A DNA stretch of 64,000 nt from Streptomyces pluripotens (GTDB lineage Bacteria > Actinomycetota > Actinomycetes > Streptomycetales > Streptomycetaceae). The notes beneath the pieces are model-generated. The model did no database searches. It was not told the origin of the DNA and saw nothing but the letters and a program-made list of their open reading frames with translations. The stretch is from the NCBI RefSeq assembly GCF_000802245.2, contig NZ_CP021080.1, positions 1,178,001 to 1,242,000 of the forward strand, given 5' to 3'. Shown here piece by piece: positions 9,496 through 17,460 of this stretch (position 1 is the stretch's first letter; each line of letters opens with the position of its first letter). The position numbers were made by a program, and so were the translations under genes.

Positions 9496-10284
9496 TCAGG
9501 CGAACTCGGGAGCGGAAGTCGCCGGCCCGCCGAGAGCGTCGCGGTGCGCGGGCATACTGAGGGTGACCATCCGACGCCAGCCGACGAGGCGTTCGTAGGC
9601 GTACATGGCGTGGAGGCCGACAGTCAGCACCGCCGACTTGGCCGTCGACCAGCCCAGGATGCGGCCCATGCGGGCCATCACGGCGAGACTGACGTCCCGG
9701 TGGACGCGGATCTCCGCCAGTGCGCACTCGCGCAGGGTGCGCTGGATGAGCCGGCCGTGTCCGGCGGCAGCGAGCCGCAGCAGCTCCTCATGGGTGTAGG
9801 CGAGGTGGTTGTCCTCGTCGTGTGCGATCACGCGGATGGCCCGGCCGACGTCGGGGTGCTCGGCGAAGTGCTTGAGGAGCAGTTGCATCTGCTCGGCGGC
9901 GCGCTGTTCGGTGACCCGGCTGTGGGCGAGGTAGACGACGATGTCCCGCTCGGTGAGCGGCTCGTCGCGGTTGAGCTTGTCGTGGGCGAGCCCGATGCCG
10001 CGCCGTTCCAGGAGCATCGTGTAGTCGGTTCCGGGCGGGACCGGGACGGGGGCGAGTCCCCGCTTCTTCATCAAGGCGTTGAAGATGCGCCCGTGTTTGT
10101 CCTCGTCAGCGCCGTGGCGGGCGATCTTCGGGGCCAGTGCGCGCTCACTGTGCGGTACCAGTGCGGCGATGCGTCCGTTCTCCCAGCCGCCCTGGGACTC
10201 ACCGCTGGCGGCGATGGAGCAGAAGAGCCGGAAGGACTCGTCGTCGTCGAGGATCTCCTGGAACAGATTCTTGGCCGAAAGCAT
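9496..10284 (-). CDS. Ferritin-like domain protein (di-iron four-helix bundle)
   Basis: A 262-residue protein predicted to be almost wholly helical. It shows the paired metal-binding motifs of ferritin-like or rubrerythrin-like oxygenases: ARHGADEDKHGRIFNALMKKRG near residue 55 (ExxH type) and RAIRVIAHDEDNHLAYTHEELLRLA near residue 150. The middle segment YLAHSRVTEQRAAEQM supplies another glutamate. Enzymatic role is unknown; candidates are iron storage, hydroxylation or oxidative-stress defence. A GTG two codons earlier (10290) is possible, but the SD AGAGGT abuts it, so the ATG at 10284 with normal spacing is preferred. Monocistronic. Confidence 0.8.
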   Translation of the reverse strand: MLSAKNLFQEILDDDESFRLFCSIAASGESQGGWENGRIAALVPHSERALAPKIARHGADEDKHGRIFNALMKKRGLAPVPVPPGTDYTMLLERRGIGLAHDKLNRDEPLTERDIVVYLAHSRVTEQRAAEQMQLLLKHFAEHPDVGRAIRVIAHDEDNHLAYTHEELLRLAAAGHGRLIQRTLRECALAEIRVHRDVSLAVMARMGRILGWSTAKSAVLTVGLHAMYAYERLVGWRRMVTLSMPAHRDALGGPATSAPEFA

Positions 10285-10427
10285 GGGCACACCTCTCTAC
10301 AGGATTCCGCAGAGAACGAGTCAAATGCGGACAAAGAGGAGCCGCAACAGAAGGGCGAACCGACTCGCCCGAAAGGGGGAACCGCTGGGTCGTAACCGTG
10401 CGACGGTCGGCGCGTTGTTCCCCGTGA

Positions 10428-10468
10428 CGGCCGTGGCGGGGAAGACCCCCGAGCCCCCACCACGGCCG
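10428..10468 (-). terminator. Hairpin after the LLM oxidoreductase gene
   Basis: A perfect 9-bp inverted repeat (CGGCCGTGG and complement) lies about 12 nt past the stop of the leftward gene ending at 10480, with a G/C-run-rich loop of 23 nt that can pair further. Confidence 0.55.
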
Positions 10469-10479
10469 CTGAAGACCTC

Positions 10480-11535
10480 TTACGCCAGCCCGGCTCGCTC
10501 CAAGGCCTCACTGCCGGCCCGCAGGGAGGCGATCCGCTCCTCCAGGGTGAAGCCGGCGGGGGCGAGGCTGAGCGTGGTGACCCCGGCAGCGGCGTAGGCC
10601 TTCATCCGGTCGGCGATGCGGTCGACGGAGCCCAGCAGCGTGGTCTTGTCGATGAGGTCCTGCGGGATCGCCGCAGCGGCACCCTGCTTGTCCCCGGACA
10701 GGTACTTCTGCTGGATCTCGGCGGCCTCCTTCTCGTACCCCATGCGCTGCGCGAGCCGGTTGTAGAAGTTCTGCTTGGCGCTGCCCATACCACCGACGTA
10801 CAACGCGGTGTAGGGGCGGAACGTGTCCGCGAGCCGGGCCACGTCACGGTCGTCACCGACGGCGATCGGCAGGGTCGGACACACGTCGAACCCTTCGAGG
10901 GTCTTGCCCGCCTTCTCCCGGCCCGCGCGCACATGGGTGAGCGTGGTGTCCTCAAGGTGGTCGGCGGACGGGAAGATCAGCAGGGCGCCGTCGGCGATCT
11001 CCCCGGCCTGCTCCAGGTTCTTCGGCCCGATCGCGGCGATGTACAACGGGATGTGCTCGCGCTGCGGGTGCACGGTCAGCCTGAGCGGCTTGCCCGGGCC
11101 ACCGGGCAGCGGCAGCGTCCAGTGCTCGCCCTCGTAGGTCAGCCGCTCACGGGTCATCGCCCTGCGGACGATCTCCACGTACTCGCGGGTGCGGGCCAGC
11201 GGCTTGTCGAACCTGACGCCGTACCAGCCTTCGGAGACCTGCGGGCCGGAGACGCCGAGGCCGAGCCGGAACCGGCCGCCGGAGAGGGAGTCGAGCGTGG
11301 CCGCCGTCATCGCGGTCATCGCCGGCTGGCGGGCGGGGATCTGGAAGATGGCCGAGCCGACGTCGATGCGCTCGGTCTGCGCAGCGACCCAGCTGAGCAC
11401 CGTCGCCGCGTCGGAGCCGTACGCCTCGGCGGCCCAGCAAACGGAGTAGCCCAGTCGCTCGGCCTCCTGCGCCACGGCCAGATTGTCCCCGTCCATTCCG
11501 GCACCCCAGTAGCCGAGGTTGATCCCGAGCTGCAT
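10480..11535 (-). CDS. LLM-class F420-dependent oxidoreductase
   Basis: A 351-residue TIM-barrel enzyme of the luciferase-like monooxygenase family that uses reduced or oxidised coenzyme F420. The N-terminus MQLGINLGYWGAGMDGDNLAVA and the AERLGYSVCWAAEAYGSDAATVLSW segment are characteristic of the actinobacterial F420 branch, as are LGVSGPQVSEGWYGVRFDKPLART and the C-terminal LLGSVDRIADRMKAYAAAGVTTLSL. The substrate cannot be read from sequence. It is divergent from the aldo/keto reductase gene, with a 174-nt intergenic region between starts, and has its own hairpin at the 3' side. Confidence 0.92.
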   Translation of the reverse strand: MQLGINLGYWGAGMDGDNLAVAQEAERLGYSVCWAAEAYGSDAATVLSWVAAQTERIDVGSAIFQIPARQPAMTAMTAATLDSLSGGRFRLGLGVSGPQVSEGWYGVRFDKPLARTREYVEIVRRAMTRERLTYEGEHWTLPLPGGPGKPLRLTVHPQREHIPLYIAAIGPKNLEQAGEIADGALLIFPSADHLEDTTLTHVRAGREKAGKTLEGFDVCPTLPIAVGDDRDVARLADTFRPYTALYVGGMGSAKQNFYNRLAQRMGYEKEAAEIQQKYLSGDKQGAAAAIPQDLIDKTTLLGSVDRIADRMKAYAAAGVTTLSLAPAGFTLEERIASLRAGSEALERAGLA

Positions 11536-11709
11536 GACCCATTCCCCTTACCCGCGAGTAACGTCTCTGTGGCGGAGACCTTAGCGCGCGGGTGGGGACA
11601 GGGGCAGTGCGCGGCCCGCGATGCGGGGCGGATCACGCCTTGCGCGCAGCCCTCCGAAGTTATCCACAGGCAACCCACGGCAGCAGTTCTGGCCAGTAAT
11701 CTCGCGGGC

Positions 11710-12693
11710 ATGGAGCAGAGGCATCTCGGCCGCACTGGCCTGCGCGTGTCCCGGATCGGCCTCGGCACCCTCACCTGGGGCCGGAGCACCGACGAACACG
11801 ACGCCGCGGACATGCTGAAGACGTTCTGGGAGGCTGGCGGAACCCTGGTCGACACCGCGGACGTCTACGGCAACGGCGAGGCGGAGTACCTGCTCGGACG
11901 CCTCATGGACGGTCTCGTCCCGCGCCAGGATCTGATCATCTCGACCAAGGCGGGCAGCATCCCCGACCCGGACCGCCGCGTGGACGGCTCCCGCGGCCAT
12001 CTGCTCGCTGCCCTCGACGCCTCCCTGGCCCGCCTGGGCACGGACCACGTCGACCTGTGGCACATCCACGCCTACGACCCCAACACCCCGTTGGAGGAGA
12101 CGCTCCAGGCCCTCGACCTCGCCGTCAGCAGCGGTCGGGCCCGGTACACCGGAGTGTCCGCCTTCTGCGGCTGGCAACTCGCCAGGGCAGCCACCTGGCA
12201 GCTCGCGGCACCGGGCACCCGCACCAGGCTGGCCGGCACGCAGATGGAGTACTCACTGCTCCAACGGGGTGTGGAGCGGGAAGTTCTGCCCGCCGCGCTC
12301 GACCTCGGCATCGGCTTGCTGCCCTCCTCACCACTGGGCCGGGGAGTGCTGACCGGCAAGTACCGGCACAGCACCCCCTCGGACTCGCGCGGCGCCTGTG
12401 AGCATATGGCGCCGTTCGTCGAGCCGTACCTGGACGACACCGCGACCCGCATCGTGGACGCGGTGTCCACCGCCGCCGATGGACTCGCGGTCACCCCGCT
12501 CCAGGTGGCGCTCGCCTGGATCCGGGACCGGCCCGCTGTCGCCGCGCCGATCGTCGGCGCGCGCAACGCGCAGCAGCTCGCGGCTGCGTTGTCAGTGGAG
12601 ACCCTTAGTCTTCCTGACGAGATCTGCCGGGCACTCGACGACGTGTCGGCGCCCGTGCACCGCTATCCCGATCACGACTGGAGCACGCTGTGA
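11710..12693 (+). CDS. Aldo/keto reductase
   Basis: A 327-residue NADPH-dependent (beta/alpha)8 oxidoreductase that reduces aldehydes or ketones. The N-terminus MEQRHLGRTGLRVSRIGLGTLTWG is typical. Catalytic residues are Asp-Tyr in DTADVYGNGEAE, Lys in LIISTKAGS and His in VDLWHIHAYD. The C-terminal cofactor site reads PIVGARNAQQLAAAL. The frame is open much further upstream, but homology begins at 11710. Its stop overlaps the start of the next gene in a GTGA arrangement, so the two are translationally coupled, an odd pairing with a helicase-like protein. Confidence 0.93.
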   Translation: MEQRHLGRTGLRVSRIGLGTLTWGRSTDEHDAADMLKTFWEAGGTLVDTADVYGNGEAEYLLGRLMDGLVPRQDLIISTKAGSIPDPDRRVDGSRGHLLAALDASLARLGTDHVDLWHIHAYDPNTPLEETLQALDLAVSSGRARYTGVSAFCGWQLARAATWQLAAPGTRTRLAGTQMEYSLLQRGVEREVLPAALDLGIGLLPSSPLGRGVLTGKYRHSTPSDSRGACEHMAPFVEPYLDDTATRIVDAVSTAADGLAVTPLQVALAWIRDRPAVAAPIVGARNAQQLAAALSVETLSLPDEICRALDDVSAPVHRYPDHDWSTL

Positions 12694-14996
12694 GCACGGA
12701 GCCGGAGACCGCGGAGGAAGCCGGGCCGAGGACACCGGACAGGCCGGAGGTGGCCCCGGGGCAGCCGGATGCCCCGGGGGAACACCATGCGGACGGCGAT
12801 GACGGGACAGAGGCCGACACACAGGCCGACGGGGCCAGGGAGGCCGACGGGACCACGAGAACCACGGAGGCTACGCAAGGCACGGAGGCCGACAGCGCGG
12901 ACGGCGAGCGGAACTCAGCACGTACGGACACCACCGCCGTCGCCGAGGTCTCCGAAGCCGAGGCCGAACTGGCCGCACAGCGAATCGAGCGGGAGCGGAT
13001 CGAGCGGCGCAAGGCCGGCAAGACGAGCCCGATCGAGAGCGGCGCCAAACTCAGCGGCAAGGCAGCCGACCTGCTCGCGGCGGTACGCGCGGTAGAGGGC
13101 GGCGAGAAACCGGCCTCCACGGTGTTCGGCGACTCCGACCCGGCTCCGCGCCGCCCGGCACCGGCTCCCGGGCACCGACCGCAGCCGGCCCCCACGCCCG
13201 GCGCGCCCGCGTCGAAGACCGTGGAGGCCGTGCGCGGAGTGCTGGCCGAGGGCGGCGCCCCCGATGCGCTGGCACCCCAGGTCGCCGCGGTTCTCGGTGA
13301 GGGTGCCGACGCCGTGCTCCGGAAGGATCCCTGGCAGTTGCTCCGGGCCGGCGGCGTGCGGCCCGATCAAGCCGATGGCTTCGCCCGGGCGCTGCTCGGC
13401 GCCGGCTGCGGGACGGACGACGAACGGCGGGGCCGCGCGGTAGCCGTCTGGCTGTTGGAGCAGGCGGCCGTGGCGGGCCACACGGCACTGGAACTGCCCG
13501 TGCTCAGTGCGGCGCTGGGCCGGCAGGGGGTGCCTGACCCGGACGCCGCGGTACAGAGCACACTCGCCTCGGGCGAGGCCCTGGTGTTCCAGGACGCCTT
13601 GGAAGAACCGGGAGCCCCGGCCCGGCGCGAGGAGCAGCCAGCAGGACAGCGGGCGGAGCGGACGACGGAGCCGGGCGGTGGCCCCCAGGACGATGAGGAA
13701 GGACTGCCGGTCCGGGTCCTCGTCGGCCTGGAGCGGTACGCGCTGGCTGAGGAGAGCCTCGCCGACGGTCTGGCCCGGCTGGTCAACTCGCTGCCCGAGG
13801 AGGGCGAGGAGAGCTGGCGAGAGGCTGCTCGGGAGGTGTCCGGCGCCGCGACGGAGCTGGTGCGCGCGGTCACCGTCCACGGATTGGTGCTGCACACGGG
13901 CGGGGAGGCGGCCCGCGCCGAACCGGCAGCGCTCCTCCATGCCGCCCGGACCGCGGGCCTGCGTGTGTTCGCAGCCTGCCACACGCCCGACGGCTGCCAC
14001 CGCCTCGCGGAGCTGCTAGGTGGGGATGCGGCAGAGCAGCTTGTGGGGACGGTCGCCGGTCTCCTGTCCGGCGCCGAGGGGCCCGGTCGCGACGCGGAAG
14101 GCACTCTGGAGCTGGATCTGCTGATCGTGCTGGACGCGCCCCAGCTCGACGTGGAGAGCGCCGCGGCGCTGGTGGAGTCGTTGCCCGACGGCGGCAGGCT
14201 GGTGTTCAGCGGCGATCCGTCGGCGCTCTGGTCGGCCGGTCCGGGCCGGGTCTTCGCCGACCTGCTCGGCGTCCGCGCCTGCCCCCGGATCGTCTCCCGC
14301 GCCCCCGACCCGGGCCCGATCGGTGAACTGGTCTCGGGCATCGGGGCCGGCGAACTGGACCAGGTGGCCGCACCCGGCAAGGAGATCGTGATCGTCCCGG
14401 TGCGGGATGCGGGCGAGGCTGTCCACCGGACCGTGCAGCTGGTCGCGGACTCGGTGCCGCGGGCGCTCGGTGTTCCGGCCGGACAGACCGTGGTCATCAC
14501 TCCGGGACACGGCGGCGCCGCCGGCACCCGCGCCCTCAATGCCGCTTTGAAGGAACGCCTCAACCCCGGCCCCGGGCAGTTCGGCGGCTTCGACCCCGGC
14601 GACCGGATCGCCTACTCCCCCGCACCCGGCCGCACGATGCCCGGCGTGGTGGTGAAGGCCGACATCGACGGACTGCACCTGTCGTGCACGGGCGCCGCCG
14701 TCGTCGTCGTACCGCGCGACCGCGTGGCGGGTTCCGTACGGCACGGCTGGGCACTGACCGCCCACCAGGCGGTGGGCACCCGGTGGGCGGCGGCGGTCGT
14801 GGTCCTGCCCGGTGACGCCGTGCAGGCGCTCAGCAGACCCTGGGTGTACACGGCGTTCGGCCGGGCGCTGCGCCATCTGTCCGTGGTCCACGGAGCAGAG
14901 CAGGCACTAGCGAGGGCAGTCGCCGAAGTCCCGGCCAAGCCCCGCACGACCCGGCTCCAGACTTTGCTGCGCACGCAGCTGCTGTCCTCGAACTGA
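12690..14996 (+). CDS. RecD2-like helix-hairpin-helix protein with decayed helicase motifs
   Basis: A 768-residue protein. Residues 1-110 are a charged E/D/T-rich, likely disordered segment. Residues 175-300 resemble the HhH and wedge part of RecD2 (KDPWQLLRAGGVRPDQADGFARALLG). Residues 395-770 follow the order of a RecD2 superfamily 1 helicase core. However, the Walker A position near 400 reads LHTGGEAARAEP with no GKT/S, the Walker B position near 478 reads LLIVLDAPQLDVE instead of a DE pair, motif V at 689 reads LTAHQAVGTRW with no KSQG, and the motif VI-like YTAFGRALRHL lacks the usual TR. ATP hydrolysis is therefore unlikely; a DNA-binding or scaffold role is inference. The start overlaps the aldo/keto reductase stop by 4 nt. 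Confidence 0.75.
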   Translation: MSTEPETAEEAGPRTPDRPEVAPGQPDAPGEHHADGDDGTEADTQADGAREADGTTRTTEATQGTEADSADGERNSARTDTTAVAEVSEAEAELAAQRIERERIERRKAGKTSPIESGAKLSGKAADLLAAVRAVEGGEKPASTVFGDSDPAPRRPAPAPGHRPQPAPTPGAPASKTVEAVRGVLAEGGAPDALAPQVAAVLGEGADAVLRKDPWQLLRAGGVRPDQADGFARALLGAGCGTDDERRGRAVAVWLLEQAAVAGHTALELPVLSAALGRQGVPDPDAAVQSTLASGEALVFQDALEEPGAPARREEQPAGQRAERTTEPGGGPQDDEEGLPVRVLVGLERYALAEESLADGLARLVNSLPEEGEESWREAAREVSGAATELVRAVTVHGLVLHTGGEAARAEPAALLHAARTAGLRVFAACHTPDGCHRLAELLGGDAAEQLVGTVAGLLSGAEGPGRDAEGTLELDLLIVLDAPQLDVESAAALVESLPDGGRLVFSGDPSALWSAGPGRVFADLLGVRACPRIVSRAPDPGPIGELVSGIGAGELDQVAAPGKEIVIVPVRDAGEAVHRTVQLVADSVPRALGVPAGQTVVITPGHGGAAGTRALNAALKERLNPGPGQFGGFDPGDRIAYSPAPGRTMPGVVVKADIDGLHLSCTGAAVVVVPRDRVAGSVRHGWALTAHQAVGTRWAAAVVVLPGDAVQALSRPWVYTAFGRALRHLSVVHGAEQALARAVAEVPAKPRTTRLQTLLRTQLLSSN

Positions 14997-15004
14997 GCGG
15001 CGTC

Positions 15005-15045
15005 CGGTGGTGCCGCAGGGGCCCAAGGCCGGTACGGCACCACCG
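15005..15045. terminator. Bidirectional hairpin between convergent genes
   Basis: A perfect 11-bp inverted repeat (CGGTGGTGCCG and complement) with a 19-nt loop lies in the 58-nt gap between the RecD2-like gene and the leftward acidic-protein gene. Confidence 0.75.
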
Positions 15046-15054
15046 ACTACCGCC

Positions 15055-15792
15055 TCACCTCTCGGTGTCCAGCGGCTCCAGGTCCGCGTTCCGTGTTCCC
15101 GCCCTACGCTCCTGGGCGTCCTCGCCGTTCTCCTCGTCGTCGATGAAGTCGAAATCGCCCTCGTCTCCGATCTCGTCGGAGACGTCGTCGAACACCGCAC
15201 TGACGTCGAAGCGGCACACCACCCGTTGCGGATCGACGGGCTCGAAGGGTGTCTCCAGCCACTCACCGGCCTCGGGAGTCTCATCCGCCGCGGTCACCCA
15301 GAGTGTGGAGTCGCCCTCCTCCAGGCCGAACTCTCTGTGCCGGGAGGCGATCTCGTCCGGTTCGAACTCGCCGAAGAGAACACCCAGCGCTCCGGGGACG
15401 GTATCGGCGACGCCCTCGTCCGCCCCGCCGACGTCCTGGTACTCCGCCGCCTCGACCCGTTGAGCCTGCGCCAGCAATCGGTGGGGCTCCGCCACGGTGT
15501 AGTCACGGCGGATCAGCACGCTGACCGTGTGCGGTTCCTCCGGACCCGTGTACCTCGGCAGCGAGTCCTCCGCACCGGGGATCTCGAAGGGCGTCACCTC
15601 GTCGTAGCAGTCGTAGAGCAGCTCGTCGTACGCCTCGGCGGCCGCGGCGAGCTGGTTGAACGCCTCGGAGACGGTCGGGTCGTCCTCCCCCGACCTGCGT
15701 TCGACCGCAGCCAGATGACGGTCGAGCGCGGTCTTGACCGCCTCGGCGGCGGCGCGTACCTCGGCAGCGGTGGGCTGCGCAGCATCAGACAT
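15055..15792 (-). CDS. Acidic conserved hypothetical protein
   Basis: A 245-residue protein of unknown function. The N-terminal 60 residues form a predicted helix (AAEVRAAAEAVKTALDRHLAAVERR, then EAFNQLAAAAEAYDELLYD) that resembles a helical bundle. The middle is mixed alpha/beta, with VSVLIRRDYTVAEPHRLL and GALGVLFGEFEPDEIASRHREFGLEEGDSTLWV. The tail is very acidic (DDVSDEIGDEGDFDFIDDEE), as in nucleic-acid mimics or chaperone tails. An in-frame start at 15831 exists, but the ATG at 15792 begins the conserved helical part. It is divergent from the DUF5703 gene with 47 nt between starts. I do not recognise a functional family. Confidence 0.8.
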   Translation of the reverse strand: MSDAAQPTAAEVRAAAEAVKTALDRHLAAVERRSGEDDPTVSEAFNQLAAAAEAYDELLYDCYDEVTPFEIPGAEDSLPRYTGPEEPHTVSVLIRRDYTVAEPHRLLAQAQRVEAAEYQDVGGADEGVADTVPGALGVLFGEFEPDEIASRHREFGLEEGDSTLWVTAADETPEAGEWLETPFEPVDPQRVVCRFDVSAVFDDVSDEIGDEGDFDFIDDEENGEDAQERRAGTRNADLEPLDTER

Positions 15793-15839
15793 AGTGCAGA
15801 CGCTATCCGTACCGGGCACCAGCCCGCACAATAGATGCG

Positions 15840-16028
15840 ATGCCGGAATACGAATTTGTCGACGTGTACGTGCCTCGCGGGGTGTCCCGCAAGGAGGCCA
15901 CGCGGCTGCTGACGGACCATGCCGAGTACGGACACTGGGAGTTGGACCGACTGAGTCTGCTGCGGGACGGCAGCCGCAAAGTGCGGTTGCGCCGGCGGAT
16001 CATCCGCCAGGTACGCGCCACGTGGTGA
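15840..16028 (+). CDS. DUF5703 family small protein
   Basis: A 62-residue basic protein, MPEYEFVDVYVPRGVSRKEA at the N-terminus and RKVRLRRRIIRQVRATW at the C-terminus, matching the actinobacterial DUF5703 family. A beta-strand followed by a helix (TRLLTDHAEYGHWELDRL) and two basic strands are predicted. Function is unknown; the charge suggests nucleic acid or ribosome contact, which is speculation. It is very compact and ends just before a strong hairpin. Confidence 0.88.
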   Translation: MPEYEFVDVYVPRGVSRKEATRLLTDHAEYGHWELDRLSLLRDGSRKVRLRRRIIRQVRATW

Positions 16029-16045
16029 GGCGGAACGCCTGAGCA

Positions 16046-16078
16046 GAGCGGGTCCCGCCGGTATGGCGGGACCCGCTC
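16046..16078. terminator. Strong hairpin between DUF5703 and the long chaplin gene
   Basis: A perfect 14-bp inverted repeat (GAGCGGGTCCCGCC and complement) with a 5-nt loop lies between convergent genes. It should serve both directions. Confidence 0.85.
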
Positions 16079-16117
16079 CGTCCGACCGCTGTCCCGGCCC
16101 TCCTACCCGCCGGACCA

Positions 16118-16918
16118 TCACCCCATGGCCCGAGCCTTGCGGTAGAGCACCGCGCCCGCGAGCAGCGCGCCCGCACCGGCGGGCAGCACAAGGCCCAGCG
16201 GCACGTCATTGCCGGTGTGTGCGAGCTGGGCGGTGACCGGGGTCCTGCCGGAGCCGGCGCCCTGCGCCTCGACGCGGGACGACGCCTCCTTCACCTGCGA
16301 CGATCCAGGGGACGCGGGGCCGCCGTGAGGGGGCGGGGTACCCGGTGTACCGGAGTGCCCCGGCTTACCGGGGTGGTGTGGGGTTCCGGGGTGACCCGGG
16401 TGACCAGGATGGCCGGGATGGCCGGGATGACCGGGGTGACCAGGGTGGCCCGGATGACCGGGATGCCCGGGGTGATTGCCGTGTCCGCCACCGTTCGCGC
16501 AGTCGTCGCCCGTGGTGGCGTTGCCGCCCCCGATCACGTTGACGCTGTTGCCGCACACGTTCACCGGAACATCGATCGGCGCCTGCACAGTGTTGCCGGA
16601 ACCAACCCCCGGCGAGCCGCTGGTGTGGCCGCCGGCGTGCGTGCCGCCGGAGCCACCGTGGCCCATCGAAGTGCCGCCGCGATGGACGCATTTGTTACCC
16701 ATCGACGGGTTGAGAAGCCCGACGACATTCACGGTGTTGCCGCAGACGTTCACCGGCGCGTGCACCGGCGCCTGCACGGTGTTGCCGGACAGTACGCCCG
16801 GTGAGCCAGCGGCGGTGCCGGACGTGACCGAGTCGGCGTGGGCGTAGCCGCCCGCCGCGGCGATCACTCCGGTTGCAGCCGCCATGGTCATCAGGCCCTT
16901 GCGAGTGCCTTGCCGCAT
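16118..16918 (-). CDS. chpC: Long chaplin with two chaplin domains and a sortase signal
   Basis: Secreted, cell-wall-anchored amyloid-like surface protein that helps aerial hyphae break the water surface. The 266-residue precursor has a signal peptide ending near residue 28 (AHA). Chaplin domain 1 covers about 36-78 (Cys59, Cys77) and chaplin domain 2 about 101-141 (Cys122, Cys140), each with the APVNVCGNTVNVVG-type core. Ten HPG triplets follow at 149-178, then a Pro/Ser-rich stalk, the class E sortase motif LAHTG at 232-236, a membrane helix and the tail YRKARAMG. The gene sits next to a ChpH-type short chaplin, the same pairing as chpC/chpH in S. coelicolor. Orthology to chpC rather than chpA/chpB rests on that context. 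Confidence 0.9.
   Translation of the reverse strand: MRQGTRKGLMTMAAATGVIAAAGGYAHADSVTSGTAAGSPGVLSGNTVQAPVHAPVNVCGNTVNVVGLLNPSMGNKCVHRGGTSMGHGGSGGTHAGGHTSGSPGVGSGNTVQAPIDVPVNVCGNSVNVIGGGNATTGDDCANGGGHGNHPGHPGHPGHPGHPGHPGHPGHPGHPGHPGTPHHPGKPGHSGTPGTPPPHGGPASPGSSQVKEASSRVEAQGAGSGRTPVTAQLAHTGNDVPLGLVLPAGAGALLAGAVLYRKARAMG
16385..16474 (-). repeat. Ten tandem 9-bp units encoding HPG triplets in the long chaplin
   Basis: Ninety bases encode ten consecutive His-Pro-Gly triplets (residues 149-178), a collagen-like stalk between the second chaplin domain and the sortase anchor. Units alternate gga/ggt/ggc codons, so the array is imperfect at DNA level but still prone to slippage. Confidence 0.9.
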
Positions 16919-16956
16919 GCTGAATTCCCCCCTGCCTTCGTTGCTGGAAAAGACCG

Positions 16957-16995
16957 GTCGGCCTCGGAACGCATGGCACGCGCTCCGAGGCCGAC
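16957..16995 (-). terminator. Hairpin between chpH and the long chaplin gene
   Basis: A perfect 12-bp inverted repeat (GTCGGCCTCGGA and complement) with a 15-nt loop lies after chpH and upstream of the long chaplin start. It probably separates the two transcripts or attenuates read-through. Confidence 0.65.
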
Positions 16996-17063
16996 GGCTC
17001 GTAGAAGAAGCCCCTCAGGGCGGGCACCCCTGTCAGGACAGAAGTCCCTCCAGGGAGCCGGCG

Positions 17064-17297
17064 TCAGTTGTTGACGCAGGTGTTGCCGAAGGCGGGGTTC
17101 AGGAGCCCGATCACGTTGATCGTGTTGCCGCACACGTTCACCGGGACGTGCACGGGCACCTGGATGACGTTGCCGGAGACGACGCCCGGGGAGTGCACGG
17201 CAGCACCCTGGGCACCGGAGTCGGCGACGGCCAGGCCCGCGCCCGCGAGAACCAGCCCACCGGTGGCAGCCGCAGCAGCGACGACCTTCTTGATCAT
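17064..17297 (-). CDS. chpH: Short chaplin ChpH
   Basis: A 77-residue secreted chaplin that self-assembles into amyloid fibres at the air-water interface and coats spores and aerial hyphae. The signal peptide MIKKVVAAAAATGGLVLAGA ends around Ala-Val-Ala-Asp at residue 25. One chaplin domain follows with Cys56 and Cys74 (VNVCGNTINVIGLLNPAFGN), which form the usual intramolecular disulfide. The ATG at 17297 has a full AGGAGGA ribosome site. An in-frame ATG ten codons earlier is ignored, since it lacks signal-peptide character. Expression of such genes normally depends on the bld cascade and BldN sigma factor; I could not identify a convincing BldN promoter by eye. Confidence 0.95.
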   Translation of the reverse strand: MIKKVVAAAAATGGLVLAGAGLAVADSGAQGAAVHSPGVVSGNVIQVPVHVPVNVCGNTINVIGLLNPAFGNTCVNN

Positions 17298-17460
17298 TAT
17301 TCCTCCTAGTTGGCAATGCGATCCCAAGGTGCGGGGATCACGTCACCTGTAACGAGGAGGGAGTAATGGAGCTACGAGCTTATGGTCGCATTCACCCATC
17401 TCAGTCGATCCCGCACGGCTGCCCGATTACCGTGACTCGCGCCCCCGGCGCGACACGACG

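Noticed and set aside
16385..16474. Possible CRISPR-like or satellite array
   Set aside because: The 9-bp units are continuous without spacers and encode HPG triplets in frame within a chaplin.
16217..16804. A plus-strand frame opposite the long chaplin
   Set aside because: Its repetitive Met/Gly/Arg/Thr composition is the mirror of the HPG repeat array; the chaplin on the other strand has signal peptide, domains and sorting motif.
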